A stretch of 64,000 nucleotides of DNA, from NCBI GenBank assembly GCA_012838795.1, contig DUOO01000063.1:1-64000 (forward strand). The letters are read 5' to 3'. Within the stretch, counting starts at the first letter, position 1; every line of letters starts with the position of its first letter. The notes beneath the pieces are model-generated. The model was not told the origin of the DNA. It made no database searches and worked only from the letters and a program-made list of their open reading frames with translations. Of this stretch, positions 19,387-29,352 are shown piece by piece. The position numbers and the translations under genes are program-made. This DNA is from Clostridiaceae bacterium. GTDB taxonomy: Bacteria; Bacillota; Clostridia; Saccharofermentanales; DTU023.

Positions 19387-20157
19387 TTAATTTAATTTCT
19401 GATACTTTTTGTATATTATTCCGGTAATAATCATCAACAAAATACTGATAAACTGTGATGTGGAAATGATACCGATAAAACCTCGTTGAATATCTCCACG
19501 TACGAATTCGATCAGAAAGCGGAAAGGTGAATAAAAAAGAATATAGATACTGATTAGTTTATAACCATTTTTAATTTTTTTAAATAGAGTAAAAAGTACA
19601 ATAAAAATAAAAAAACAATAAATTGCTTCTAAGAGCTGAGTAGGGAACAGCTTAATTCCCGGGGGAGCAATAGGCGAATGGTTGAGTTCATATCCGAATG
19701 TTTCGCATGGAATCCCGTAACAGCAGCCTGCAGCCAAACAACCAAGTCTGCCGAAACCGTGAATCAAGGGAATTGCCGGAGCAAGGTACAAAATAATTTT
19801 TTCTAATGAGAATTTAAACTGACGTGAATAAATCAATAACATTAGAAATGCACCGATTAAACCGCCGTAGAAAACATAACCGCCCTGCAGAATATATATA
19901 CCTAAAAGCTTAAATCCCTGACCGATCCTAAAGGCTTCGATTAAATGTTTTAATTCTACGATGATAAACAGTAATTTGCCGCCAATACCTACACCGATCA
20001 TACCGTATAAGAAACTGAATACTATATCAGAGGCAAATTCCGGTTGATTCTTCTTAACTAAAAGATATGAAACCAATAACCCGAATAATGAACCTATCAC
20101 AATTAAAGTGCCGTATGCCGGAATACTGATGCCGAATATTTCATAAGTTGAGCACAT
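19387..20157 (-). CDS. lgt: Prolipoprotein diacylglyceryl transferase
   Basis: GGLIGAFL...HGFGRLGCLAAGCCYG...RFLIEFVRGD. Confidence 0.9.
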   Translation of the reverse strand: MCSTYEIFGISIPAYGTLIVIGSLFGLLVSYLLVKKNQPEFASDIVFSFLYGMIGVGIGGKLLFIIVELKHLIEAFRIGQGFKLLGIYILQGGYVFYGGLIGAFLMLLIYSRQFKFSLEKIILYLAPAIPLIHGFGRLGCLAAGCCYGIPCETFGYELNHSPIAPPGIKLFPTQLLEAIYCFFIFIVLFTLFKKIKNGYKLISIYILFYSPFRFLIEFVRGDIQRGFIGIISTSQFISILLMIITGIIYKKYQKLN

Positions 20158-20232
20158 GATTATTACTTTCTAAATAATTGGCTTTCTGATGATTATATAA
20201 AATAATTGTTAAATATATCCGATCAATATAAT

Positions 20233-21117
20233 TTACTGATTATTTGATTTTTCATTTCCAAAACCGAGCTTCAAAGCTTTTACCGGACATACTTCGACAC
20301 ATTCACCGCATCTGATGCATTCGGCCGAGTTTGGAGTTTTATATGGTTCAACCTGCATTTTACAAACACCGGAACATCTTCCGCATTTGATACAGTCGGA
20401 AGAACATTCCATATGATAGAAACTGATCTTATTGAACATGCCGTAAATTGCACCTAAGGGACAGGCATATTTGCAGAAAAAACGAAAAATTTTAATTGAA
20501 AAGAAAATCGTAATTATCAACAAAAATGATTTCCAGCCGAAAATATATCCGACGGCTTGTCTCAATACAGGGTTAGTAAGAAGTAAGGGATATCCTGCTT
20601 CCAAAGTCCCGGCCGGACATATCCATTTGCAAAATGCCGGAGAACTCATGCCATAAGGATCTTGAGTGAAAAAAGGAATAACAAAAACGAAAAGAATCAG
20701 CAAGACATATTTTAACCGGGTCGCCTTTTTATGAACAGTCGGTTTTACTTTGATTTTTTTGAGCGGAATTTTGTGCAATAATTCCTGAATCCAACCGAAA
20801 GGGCAGAGCCAGCCACAGAACCAACGTCCCATAGTTATACCGAATAAAGCTATTAAACCGATTACATAAAAAGCAAAATTAAACTGATGTGAATTATTTA
20901 CTGCTTGTAAAGAGCCGATTGGACATGCTCCTATGGCACCGGGACAGGAATAACAATTTAAAACCGGTACACACACATTTTTGAGGTTGCCTTTGTAGAT
21001 ATTGCCATTAATAAAGTTTTTCCAATTACCGTTAAAGATTAATGCGCCCATGGCTTGGATAAGCATGCGTTTTTTACGTTGTTTAGACAGATTGCCGGTT
21101 CGATTATTTGTTTTCAT
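20233..21117 (-). CDS. NapH/CcoG-like 4Fe-4S binding membrane protein
   Basis: CYSCPGAIGACPIGS; GRWFCGWLCPFGWIQELLHKIP; two ferredoxin CxxCxxC clusters at C-terminus. Confidence 0.9.
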   Translation of the reverse strand: MKTNNRTGNLSKQRKKRMLIQAMGALIFNGNWKNFINGNIYKGNLKNVCVPVLNCYSCPGAIGACPIGSLQAVNNSHQFNFAFYVIGLIALFGITMGRWFCGWLCPFGWIQELLHKIPLKKIKVKPTVHKKATRLKYVLLILFVFVIPFFTQDPYGMSSPAFCKWICPAGTLEAGYPLLLTNPVLRQAVGYIFGWKSFLLIITIFFSIKIFRFFCKYACPLGAIYGMFNKISFYHMECSSDCIKCGRCSGVCKMQVEPYKTPNSAECIRCGECVEVCPVKALKLGFGNEKSNNQ

Positions 21118-21141
21118 ATGAACTCATTTCTATTTTCGATA

Positions 21142-21300
21142 TTATCCGATCCCGATACAGTCTAAACAAATATTAACGGCATTTCGCAAGACGATTTGCA
21201 CTTCACCGCGCAAAATACCGTAAACAATCGAGATGACAATTAATATCAAAAGAACATAACGAATGATACGAAGATATAATTTGTTTGATTTTAGATTCAT
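21142..21300 (-). CDS. 52-aa CD1871A-type CXXC-motif membrane protein (not in supplied ORF track)
   Basis: MNLKSNKLYLRIIRYVLLILIVISIVYGILRGEVQIVLRNAVNICLDCIGIG*; one TM then CLDCIGIG; next to ferredoxin and TlpA-like genes. Confidence 0.82.
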   Translation of the reverse strand: MNLKSNKLYLRIIRYVLLILIVISIVYGILRGEVQIVLRNAVNICLDCIGIG

Positions 21301-21322
21301 TATAAATACATCCTTAAAACAC

Positions 21323-21358
21323 GAAAACCGGCTACATTTGACATTATAGCCGGTTTTC
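21323..21358 (-). terminator. Intrinsic terminator/attenuator between the tlpA-like gene and the CXXC gene
   Basis: 12-bp perfect stem GAAAACCGGCTA/TAGCCGGTTTTC. Confidence 0.7.
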
Positions 21359-21460
21359 CGAATTGTTAACAGTTGAGTTGATCATATTTTTGAATTGTCG
21401 AGCGATCCAAGTGTGGCAAAATGAAATCTAGTTTAGTTATTCTATCTTAAACAATCTGAA

Positions 21461-22162
21461 TTAATCGATTTGCTCCAAAGATGAATTAATTAAATTTGCA
21501 AACTCTTCATAACTCCTCATACCAATGATTAAGTCGCCGATTACATTGCCGTTTGCATCAATCAAAATTGTGGTAGGTATAGATTGAATACGATATTGTT
21601 GCGTAATATAATTGATCTGCTCATTGAATTTAACATTAGGATAATCAACAGCAGAGTCAGCTAAAAGACTTTTTGCAATATCCAAAGTATTTTGATCATC
21701 TTCAAGCACATCGGATGCAATGCCTAAAAATTGAACATCTTGATCAGCAAAGTCATTGGCTAATTTTCCTAAATCAGGTAATTCCGCCTTACAAGGCGGA
21801 CACCAGGTAGCCCAAACATTGACAAAAGTTAATTTACTGTTGGCAAAATATGTTTGTGAATTGAATTCATTACCTGTGAAGTCAGTAGATTCAAAAAACC
21901 AGATGCTGTCGGAAGTTAATTCAGATTTTTCAGAATATTCAGGTTTTTCAGTGTTTTCGGAAGATTCGGTTTTCCCTAATTCTTCAGATTCTTCAGCTTT
22001 TTCTAATTCTTCAGAAGTTTCAACTTTTTCTGATTCTTCACTTGAAGTCTGTTTAGTTAAGTTATTGATTTTATTTTTAACTTCATTTACTTTTGCCGAA
22101 CAAGAGCTGAAGACAAGAACCAGAAATAAGACTGACAGCAATAAAATTGTTATTTTTTTCAT
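21461..22162 (-). CDS. TlpA-like thioredoxin lipoprotein
   Basis: Lipobox VFSSC; Ser/Glu-rich linker; FVNVWATWCPPCKAELPDL. Confidence 0.9.
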   Translation of the reverse strand: MKKITILLLSVLFLVLVFSSCSAKVNEVKNKINNLTKQTSSEESEKVETSEELEKAEESEELGKTESSENTEKPEYSEKSELTSDSIWFFESTDFTGNEFNSQTYFANSKLTFVNVWATWCPPCKAELPDLGKLANDFADQDVQFLGIASDVLEDDQNTLDIAKSLLADSAVDYPNVKFNEQINYITQQYRIQSIPTTILIDANGNVIGDLIIGMRSYEEFANLINSSLEQID

Positions 22163-22364
22163 AATATAATACCTCCCGTTCTTAGCTATCTATTTTATAG
22201 AGTAAATATACTATATAATTTATGTAAGTAACTAAGTGTTTTATATGTTACGTAATATATGGATCAAATTGCATGTGATTTACGATAGTATAAAATAATT
22301 AATAATCGAAAAAACTATTGAAACAGTTGTTAAACAGTACTAGGAAAAATAATGAGGCAATACG

Positions 22365-22643
22365 ATGAACTTTATTCGAGAAAAAAACAGAATTTATTAT
22401 TTAGACGATTCAGGCAAACTACTGGCAGAAATAACATACATCGATCTTGATAAATCAACAGTTGAGGCTGATCATACTTTTGTTGATTCAAGTTTAAGAG
22501 GGCAGGGAGTAGCTGAACAATTGGTTGAAGCTTTGGTTGAAGAAATTCAAAGTCAAGGTAAAAAAATCAAACCGACTTGTTCTTATGTGGTGAAACTTTT
22601 CCGGCGCAAAGCTGATAAATATGGCAGTATTGTTGCTGATTAA
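22365..22643 (+). CDS. Small GNAT-type N-acetyltransferase (YjdJ-like)
   Basis: VEADHTFVDSSLRGQGVAEQLVEALV...KIKPTCSYVVKLF. Confidence 0.88.
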   Translation: MNFIREKNRIYYLDDSGKLLAEITYIDLDKSTVEADHTFVDSSLRGQGVAEQLVEALVEEIQSQGKKIKPTCSYVVKLFRRKADKYGSIVAD

Positions 22644-22648
22644 TATTA

Positions 22649-23653
22649 TTAATCTTCCAGCTTTATATCTGCTAAATCACCATCTTCGAAGATTAAGTGA
22701 TAATCTTTGGGCTTGATCTCATCGATACCCAAACGTTGCTTGATATGATCGGAAATGGTGAGTTTGCGATTACCAAAAGTAATGTCTTTCGAATCTATAT
22801 AGTTAAACATTTCACGTGGTGATATTTCTAATAATTCCGGTGTTTCAAAGAAATTTTCCAACATACTGAGAGATTTAATCAAGTAATAGCCGTCACAAAT
22901 TCTTTCATCAATTGTGGCTACCATATCGATTACTTCACGCCATTCGACTTCACCGTTTTTGCCTTTGAACGGTTTTTCATATATTTTCCCCAGGGTAATG
23001 AAAACCGAGTTTGTACCGAATTCATATAAATGATGAAATGGTGCATTTCCGCCGATGCTTCCCAAATGTGAGAGAAACACTGATGAATAAAGAGGAATTA
23101 TATCGATTAATGTTTTCGGCATCCAACCGTGAAAATCAAGCCAACGCAAAGTTGCCAAAGCAAAGCGCAAAAACCAACGTGGAGTTTTGGCGAAGATAGA
23201 AATCAATTTGTCATCGGATTTTTGTTCTTCGGATTCGCGAATTAATTCTACTTGTTCTTTCATTTTTTCTGCTACGGTATTTATATTATCGTCTTTAGTC
23301 ATAACGACTTTGGCAATTGATTCATAAGCTTGATCTGATAAATCAAGTTTAACAACATATAAACCTTCGAATCCGTTATGTTCATAAATTCTGCGCCCGG
23401 CTATAAAACGATTTAGTTTTGGACGTAATACAAATATATTCAAAAAAGAAGCCATCAGAATATTAAACAACGTGATTCTTTCACCTTGTTTACGTCTTTT
23501 TTTGATATAATCCCGAATAGGGCTGACTTCAATGGTGTTGTGATAATAGATGACTGATTCGTTACGGGAACGCATCAGATATGGCATGATATGATTCATC
23601 GGATCGCCGTCGGTTATTAATTTTCCGTCTTTACGTTTTTTACCTAAACACAT
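22649..23653 (-). CDS. 2-oxo acid dehydrogenase E2/CAT-like acyltransferase-fold protein lacking a lipoyl domain
   Basis: NILMASFLNIFVLRPKLNRFIAGRRIY...VDMVATIDERICDGYY (E2 C-terminal motif). Confidence 0.7.
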   Translation of the reverse strand: MCLGKKRKDGKLITDGDPMNHIMPYLMRSRNESVIYYHNTIEVSPIRDYIKKRRKQGERITLFNILMASFLNIFVLRPKLNRFIAGRRIYEHNGFEGLYVVKLDLSDQAYESIAKVVMTKDDNINTVAEKMKEQVELIRESEEQKSDDKLISIFAKTPRWFLRFALATLRWLDFHGWMPKTLIDIIPLYSSVFLSHLGSIGGNAPFHHLYEFGTNSVFITLGKIYEKPFKGKNGEVEWREVIDMVATIDERICDGYYLIKSLSMLENFFETPELLEISPREMFNYIDSKDITFGNRKLTISDHIKQRLGIDEIKPKDYHLIFEDGDLADIKLED

Positions 23654-23884
23654 TAATATGTCTCCTCTGTATTAAGTGTATTAAGAATGATTTAATTTAA
23701 TATTCTTTGATTAAAGGTAAGTATAGCATAAATATCCATAATCCATTTAAGGATTTTATTATTACATTTAAGAAAGAACAGGATATTCCACAAGTTTTAA
23801 AAAAGAGACAATGTGGGTTAACGGTTGCACATTTCTGTTTTTATGTGTGATAATACTTTGTAATAAAACAAATTGAGGTGTTTC

Positions 23885-24592
23885 ATGCCGCGAATTGATA
23901 TACAACAGATATTGATCAGAATGCTAGTATTGACATTGTCTTTGTCAACACATGAATATGCACATGCCAAAACGGCCTATCGCTTAGGTGATGATACAGC
24001 TGAGCGTATGGGCAGATTGACATTGAATCCGATAAAACATCTTGACCCGTTAGGAGCTTTGGCTTTTATAGTTGCCGGTTTCGGTTGGGCGCGTCCGGTT
24101 CCGGTGAATCCGGTAAAATTCGACCGCAAGAAAGTTAAAACCATGCGTGCCGGTATGATGCGAGTGGCTTTGGCCGGTCCGGTTTCCAATTTATTTATTG
24201 CTTTCATAGCAAATTTGTTTTATCAAATCTTGAAATTTGTTCTGATTGCTCTTAAAGTTACAGCTAATAGGGGAGTTGCCGGAGTTATCGAAATTTTATT
24301 TCTGATATTGGTTACGTTTTATGCTTCTAATATTTCTTTGGCGCTCTTTAATATGTTGCCGATCCCTCCGTTAGACGGCTCAAGAGTTTTGGGTGGTTTT
24401 TTATCGGATCGGGCATACCAACGATATATGTCGCTTCAACAATATTCAATGATAATTCTATTCGTAATTATTGTTTTCGGTGGCGGTATTATCGGCAAGA
24501 TTATCGGCTATATTGCCATTCCGATTGATTATGTGTTGAGGGTTCCGGTAGAGGCGCTTTTCGACGCTTTGATCAAGGCTGTTCTGAGATAA
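23885..24592 (+). CDS. Site-2 protease family (M50) membrane metalloprotease
   Basis: STHEYAHAKTAYRLGDDTAERMGRLTLNP; FNMLPIPPLDGSRVL. Confidence 0.92.
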   Translation: MPRIDIQQILIRMLVLTLSLSTHEYAHAKTAYRLGDDTAERMGRLTLNPIKHLDPLGALAFIVAGFGWARPVPVNPVKFDRKKVKTMRAGMMRVALAGPVSNLFIAFIANLFYQILKFVLIALKVTANRGVAGVIEILFLILVTFYASNISLALFNMLPIPPLDGSRVLGGFLSDRAYQRYMSLQQYSMIILFVIIVFGGGIIGKIIGYIAIPIDYVLRVPVEALFDALIKAVLR

Positions 24593-24593
24593 T

Positions 24594-25427
24594 ATGAATC
24601 AATTTTTGACTGTCAAGATTACCGAATATGAGAGTCCTCTTGATTTAATCTATCATTTGATAGAAGTTAATCAGGTTGATATTTATGACATACCGATTGC
24701 AGATATTACGGAACAGTATATTTCAGTATTACAAGACAGTACTTTAAACGAATTAGATATGGAATTAGCAAGCGAATTTTTAGTAATGGCGGCAACGTTG
24801 ATGCAAATTAAATCCGGAATGCTGCTACCGGAAGCAAAATCGGATTTAACAGATGAAGATTTTTCCGATCCGCGTGAAGAATTAGTTCTGCGTTTATTGG
24901 CTTATCGTCGAAATAAGCAATTGGCAATTGAATTGGAAAACAGATTTGCAGTCAATCAGGGTTCGTATTTAAAAATAGCGGCATCTGCAGCTTCACTGGG
25001 CTTGAGTATAGAAATTGTTGAAGATAAAATATCGGCAGAAAAATTTTCGCAATCTGTCAACAATTTAATCCAAAGAAATTCTTTAAGATTCAGTGATCAA
25101 AATCAAAGAATCAGACAATTGTTAAAACGTGAAAAATTTTCGGTTAAAGACAAAATGCTTGAAATTGTTAAACGTGTTTTTCACAAAAGCAGAATGTTTT
25201 TCAGTGAATTATTTCCAGCGGCAAAAACTTCAAAAGCCGAAAGAGTGAGCGGTTTTCTCGCGATTCTTGAATTGATTCGTCAAAATAAGCTTCGAGTTAA
25301 GCAGTCCAATCCTTTCGCAGTGATGATGATTGAGTTGGAACCTGAGCTGAAAAATGAAATAGAGAACAGATCAGAGGATATGCTGCAAGACTTTATGAAT
25401 GAAGGTGGTGAATTGATTGAAAAATGA
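24594..25427 (+). CDS. scpA: Segregation and condensation protein A
   Basis: YESPLDLIYHLIEVNQVDIYDIPIADITEQY; followed by scpB. Confidence 0.93.
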   Translation: MNQFLTVKITEYESPLDLIYHLIEVNQVDIYDIPIADITEQYISVLQDSTLNELDMELASEFLVMAATLMQIKSGMLLPEAKSDLTDEDFSDPREELVLRLLAYRRNKQLAIELENRFAVNQGSYLKIAASAASLGLSIEIVEDKISAEKFSQSVNNLIQRNSLRFSDQNQRIRQLLKREKFSVKDKMLEIVKRVFHKSRMFFSELFPAAKTSKAERVSGFLAILELIRQNKLRVKQSNPFAVMMIELEPELKNEIENRSEDMLQDFMNEGGELIEK

Positions 25428-25968
25428 TTCCGAAGCTTTAGCCGTAATTGAAGCAATATTATTTGCTTCAGGTGATCCGATCAGCTCGGAAGCTCTTGCC
25501 GAGATTACCGAGTTATCTTTGACGGAGATTAATGATTTATGTAATCGTCTGAAAATACGTTATCAAGATTGTGCGGAATCAGGATTAATGTTAAAACAAA
25601 TGGAAAATATGTACTGTATAGTTACAAAGCCGGAATATAAAGAATATATGGCAAGATTGTTCAGACCGCAACACTTGCCAAGCTTATCGAATGCGTCATA
25701 TGAAACTTTGGCTGCAATTGCCTATAATCAACCTGTTACAAAAGCACAGATTGAATTAATCCGAGGAGTAAACTCTGATAGTTTGGTAAATCGTTTAGTA
25801 GAACGTGGTTATGTTGTAGAGACAGGCAATCTTGATTTGCCCGGAAAACCGGCGGTATTTTCCACAACAAGTAAATTTTTGCTGGAATTCGGTTTGAAAT
25901 CAATTTCCGATTTACCCAGTGTTGACTTATTGATGTATGAGAATATTGAGCGCTTACAAGAGGAGTAG
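25417..25968 (+). CDS. scpB: Segregation and condensation protein B
   Basis: AVIEAILFASGDPIS...LSNASYETLAAIAYNQPVTKAQIELIRGVNSD; TTG start. Confidence 0.93.
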   Translation: MKNDSEALAVIEAILFASGDPISSEALAEITELSLTEINDLCNRLKIRYQDCAESGLMLKQMENMYCIVTKPEYKEYMARLFRPQHLPSLSNASYETLAAIAYNQPVTKAQIELIRGVNSDSLVNRLVERGYVVETGNLDLPGKPAVFSTTSKFLLEFGLKSISDLPSVDLLMYENIERLQEE

Positions 25969-25971
25969 TAT

Positions 25972-26652
25972 ATGCAAAGAAAAATTTTAATTGCGATTGA
26001 CGGACCTTCCGGTGCAGGAAAAAGCACACTTGCAAAAGCGATTGCCGAAAAACTGGACATCATGCATCTGGATACCGGTGCATTGTTCAGAGCATTGGGT
26101 TATGCCGCATTACAAAGAGGATTTGATACACAAAGCTCTGAACAGGCCGCAGAATTAGTCAAAAAAGTCGAATTGGGAATTAAGTTTGAAGGTAAAAACC
26201 AAAAAGTTTTGATTAACGGTGAAGATGTGTCACCTTATATCCGAACAGAAGAGGTATCAATAGCTGCTTCAAATATTTCAGTTCATCCGGTTATTAGAAA
26301 TTATATTCTTTTACAAGAAAGACAGTTAGCTGAAAGAGAGTCATTTGTTTTGGATGGTCGAGATATTGGTACTGTGGTACTGCCTAATGCAGATGTGAAA
26401 GTGTTTTTAACAGCTTCACCCCAAGTCAGAGCTAAACGCAGATTAAATGACTTGATAAAAGCAGGTGATCAGAATGCGAAATATGAACAGGTTTTGCTGG
26501 ATATTAAAAAAAGAGATCATCAGGATAGTAATCGGGAAACTGCTCCGACTAAAATGGCAGATGATGCGATTTTAATTGATTCAAGCAACTTGACAATTGA
26601 AGATACTATTGCTCAAGTAGTTGCTTTGGTTGAACAGATTGAGCGGATCTGA
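25972..26652 (+). CDS. cmk: Cytidylate kinase
   Basis: IAIDGPSGAGKSTLAKAIAEKL...LDGRDIGTVVLPNADVKVFLTAS. Confidence 0.95.
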   Translation: MQRKILIAIDGPSGAGKSTLAKAIAEKLDIMHLDTGALFRALGYAALQRGFDTQSSEQAAELVKKVELGIKFEGKNQKVLINGEDVSPYIRTEEVSIAASNISVHPVIRNYILLQERQLAERESFVLDGRDIGTVVLPNADVKVFLTASPQVRAKRRLNDLIKAGDQNAKYEQVLLDIKKRDHQDSNRETAPTKMADDAILIDSSNLTIEDTIAQVVALVEQIERI

Positions 26653-26655
26653 ATA

Positions 26656-27342
26656 ATGTTGGATGAAGGTTGTCGAGAAATGAGCAAAAAAATGACAAGA
26701 AATCCTTATTACGGTAAAAATTCAAAAAACAGAAATTTAACTGTGAGGATTATTACTAAAATTGTCAGTTTTTTAGCCGGAATAATTTATCGTCCGGTAT
26801 ATCACAATATTCATTATATTCCTTTGAAAGAAAGTTATATGCTTTTCAGTAATCATCATTCTATATTGGATCCGGTGTTGATTCATCTTGGAATGCCTGA
26901 TTTTATTTATTGGGTTGCTAAAGAAGAACTATTCAAAAATCCGATTCTTAAATTTTTCCTGAATAAATTAGAAGTTATTTCATTAAACAGAGATGAGGTT
27001 GATTTAACTGCAATGCGTCAAATTATCAATCATCTGAAATCCGGAAATAATGTCGGATTATTTCCACAAGGCAAACGTGTGGACAAAGATAAATATGAAA
27101 AAGTCATGCCCCAGGCAGGAGTTGCTTCAATTTGCACGAGATACAAAACAACAATACTGCCATGTTATTGCTCAGGACCATATAAAGCATTTCGCAAAAA
27201 CCATTTTTATTTCGGTGCACCGTTCTGTTTGAATCCGAAATTCGATAACTCAAATAAGTCGGAAAAAAATCAAGAGTTGGTTATTGAGATTATCCGTCAA
27301 TGTTATCAGATTATCGGCTTGTCATATTTTCCCGAAAAGTAA
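26656..27342 (+). CDS. plsC: 1-acyl-sn-glycerol-3-phosphate acyltransferase
   Basis: FSNHHSILDPVLIH (HX4D); NNVGLFPQGKR. Confidence 0.88.
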   Translation: MLDEGCREMSKKMTRNPYYGKNSKNRNLTVRIITKIVSFLAGIIYRPVYHNIHYIPLKESYMLFSNHHSILDPVLIHLGMPDFIYWVAKEELFKNPILKFFLNKLEVISLNRDEVDLTAMRQIINHLKSGNNVGLFPQGKRVDKDKYEKVMPQAGVASICTRYKTTILPCYCSGPYKAFRKNHFYFGAPFCLNPKFDNSNKSEKNQELVIEIIRQCYQIIGLSYFPEK

Positions 27343-27420
27343 TCTTCCTTCGTAATTATTTAGCAGCTTATTTTTTATTTCTCGTGCTTCTATATATTTT
27401 AATTATTTTATGATTATTCA

Positions 27421-27448
27421 TTGCAAATCTGATTTACTTTGATATAAT
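27421..27448 (+). promoter_or_regulatory. Probable sigma-A promoter for the rpsA-like gene
   Basis: TTGCAA-N16-TATAAT. Confidence 0.6.
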
Positions 27449-27484
27449 AAGTAATACGAGAATTTTTGGGAGGTTATCCACTTA

Positions 27485-29224
27485 ATGGTAGAAGAGTATG
27501 GGTTAGTAAGTGACCAACAGGAAGAAAACAAAGTTCAGGCATTTGAAGCGACTGATAAACAGATAGATATAGCAGCAGAGAATGTAATTGAACAAGAGCA
27601 ATCGGCAGAAGATGTTGAAGATAATACATCAGATGAAGCGGAACAAGGTATAGTAGAAGTGTCGGAGACAACCGTTGAAGGTGAGGCCGAGGAACGAGCT
27701 GCGGATGTTGCGGAGGAAGAGACTGTAGAGACTGCGTCTTCTGAACCGCTCACGATCGAAGATGTTGAAGCAGCCGATATGGCGGCAGCTGATGCGGCAG
27801 AAAAAGAATTACCGCTGAAAGATGACGGAGATATTGATTTTGAAAACTTTATCGACAATATCCCTGAGCTTAAAAGAGGAATGACAGTAACCGGTACGAT
27901 GACCAGTTACGATGATGATTTTGTATATGTTGATGTCGGAGACAAATCTGAAGGCAAAGTAAAAATTCATGAATTCAGAGGAGATCCTGATTTTGATATA
28001 GATAAAGCTTGTGTTGAACGTCAAACAGTTGAAGTTTATGTACGCAAGATTCGAATGACCGATTCCGGAAAAGAAATTGAATTATCCAAAGCTCAAGTAG
28101 ATTTTAATAAACACAAAAATGTTGTGGAAAAAGCATTCAAAGAAAAAACACCTTTAACAGTTAAAGTAAACAATATTGTACGCGATGGTGTAATTGCCTC
28201 TTTTGGCAGTGTTGATATGTACATTCACAGAACACAACTTGATTTGCAAATTGTTGAGGATTTAACACCTTACCTGAATCAGGAAATAGATGTTTTGGTA
28301 ACTCAATATGATGACAGCAAGAGAAGATTAAGAGTTTCTGCTTCGAGAAGATCATTAATCCAACGTGAGCGTCGTGAAAAAGCCAAAAATTTCTGGGATT
28401 CGATAGAAGAAGGCAAAGAATATGAGGGTGTTGTGCGTAACTTAACCGATTTCGGCGCTTTCGTCGATATCGGCGGCGTTGACGGTTTAGTTCACATTAG
28501 TGAACTTTCATGGGAACGCATTGATAAACCTTCTGATGTGGTTTCGGTCGGTGATCATATTTTAGTTCGTGTATTAGATTTCGATAAAGATAGAAATCGT
28601 GTTTCACTGGGATTTAAACGACCGGAAAATGATACTTATCGTGATTTGGAAAACCGTTTCCCGGTGGGATCTATTGTTCGCGGTGTAGTAGTCAGAATGT
28701 TCCCGTTTGGTGCATTTATTGAGATCGCTCCGGGTGTTGACGCTTTATGTCATATTTCACAAATTTCAGATTACCGCTTAAATCGTCCGGAGGATGTGCT
28801 GCAAGAAGGTATGGAGATTGATGCCCGAGTTTTGGACGTGAATAATGATGAGCGTAAGATTTCAATCAGCATTCGTGAGGTTGAACCGATTAATCCGGAA
28901 AATGTTGAAGATTTACAAGAACAAACACCTCCGAAACAGCGTAAACGTCGCCAGCGTCGTGATGAAAACAGACAAAAAGAATTTCAGGCTGATACAGGAC
29001 ATTCCGATTCAACTACTGCATATTCGGATGTCCCGTCAGGAGGCTCTACGTTATCCGCTTTAGCCGATATTACTTATAGTGATAATAGTCAAGGATTTGC
29101 AGAAGTTGCTGAACCCGAAGTTGAAACAGTTACGGGAACTGTTGATGATACGGTGGAAGAAGCTGAAGTTGTGGAAGAGTCGGATTTGGAAACATCAACA
29201 GAAAACCAAGAAATTGTTGAATAA
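27485..29224 (+). CDS. rpsA: 30S ribosomal protein S1-like, four S1 domains with acidic extensions
   Basis: Repeated GAFVDIGGVDGLVHISELSW-type S1 motifs. Confidence 0.88.
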   Translation: MVEEYGLVSDQQEENKVQAFEATDKQIDIAAENVIEQEQSAEDVEDNTSDEAEQGIVEVSETTVEGEAEERAADVAEEETVETASSEPLTIEDVEAADMAAADAAEKELPLKDDGDIDFENFIDNIPELKRGMTVTGTMTSYDDDFVYVDVGDKSEGKVKIHEFRGDPDFDIDKACVERQTVEVYVRKIRMTDSGKEIELSKAQVDFNKHKNVVEKAFKEKTPLTVKVNNIVRDGVIASFGSVDMYIHRTQLDLQIVEDLTPYLNQEIDVLVTQYDDSKRRLRVSASRRSLIQRERREKAKNFWDSIEEGKEYEGVVRNLTDFGAFVDIGGVDGLVHISELSWERIDKPSDVVSVGDHILVRVLDFDKDRNRVSLGFKRPENDTYRDLENRFPVGSIVRGVVVRMFPFGAFIEIAPGVDALCHISQISDYRLNRPEDVLQEGMEIDARVLDVNNDERKISISIREVEPINPENVEDLQEQTPPKQRKRRQRRDENRQKEFQADTGHSDSTTAYSDVPSGGSTLSALADITYSDNSQGFAEVAEPEVETVTGTVDDTVEEAEVVEESDLETSTENQEIVE

Positions 29225-29296
29225 ATTGCTTTGGAATAATTGTTGATGAATCTTATAACTGAAGATTTCTAATAGACTTCTAAGTAGAAACCAATT

Positions 29297-29326
29297 AACC
29301 GGAGTTCCTCGAACTCCGGTTTTTTA
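29297..29326 (+). terminator. Intrinsic terminator after rpsA
   Basis: AACCGGAGTT-cctcg-AACTCCGGTTTTTT. Confidence 0.92.
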
Positions 29327-29352
29327 TGATAAGAATATTGAACGAGGCTTAT

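Noticed and set aside
27535-27858. Ser/Ala-rich antisense ORF
   Set aside because: Reverse complement of the acidic Glu/Ala-rich 5' end of the rpsA-like gene.
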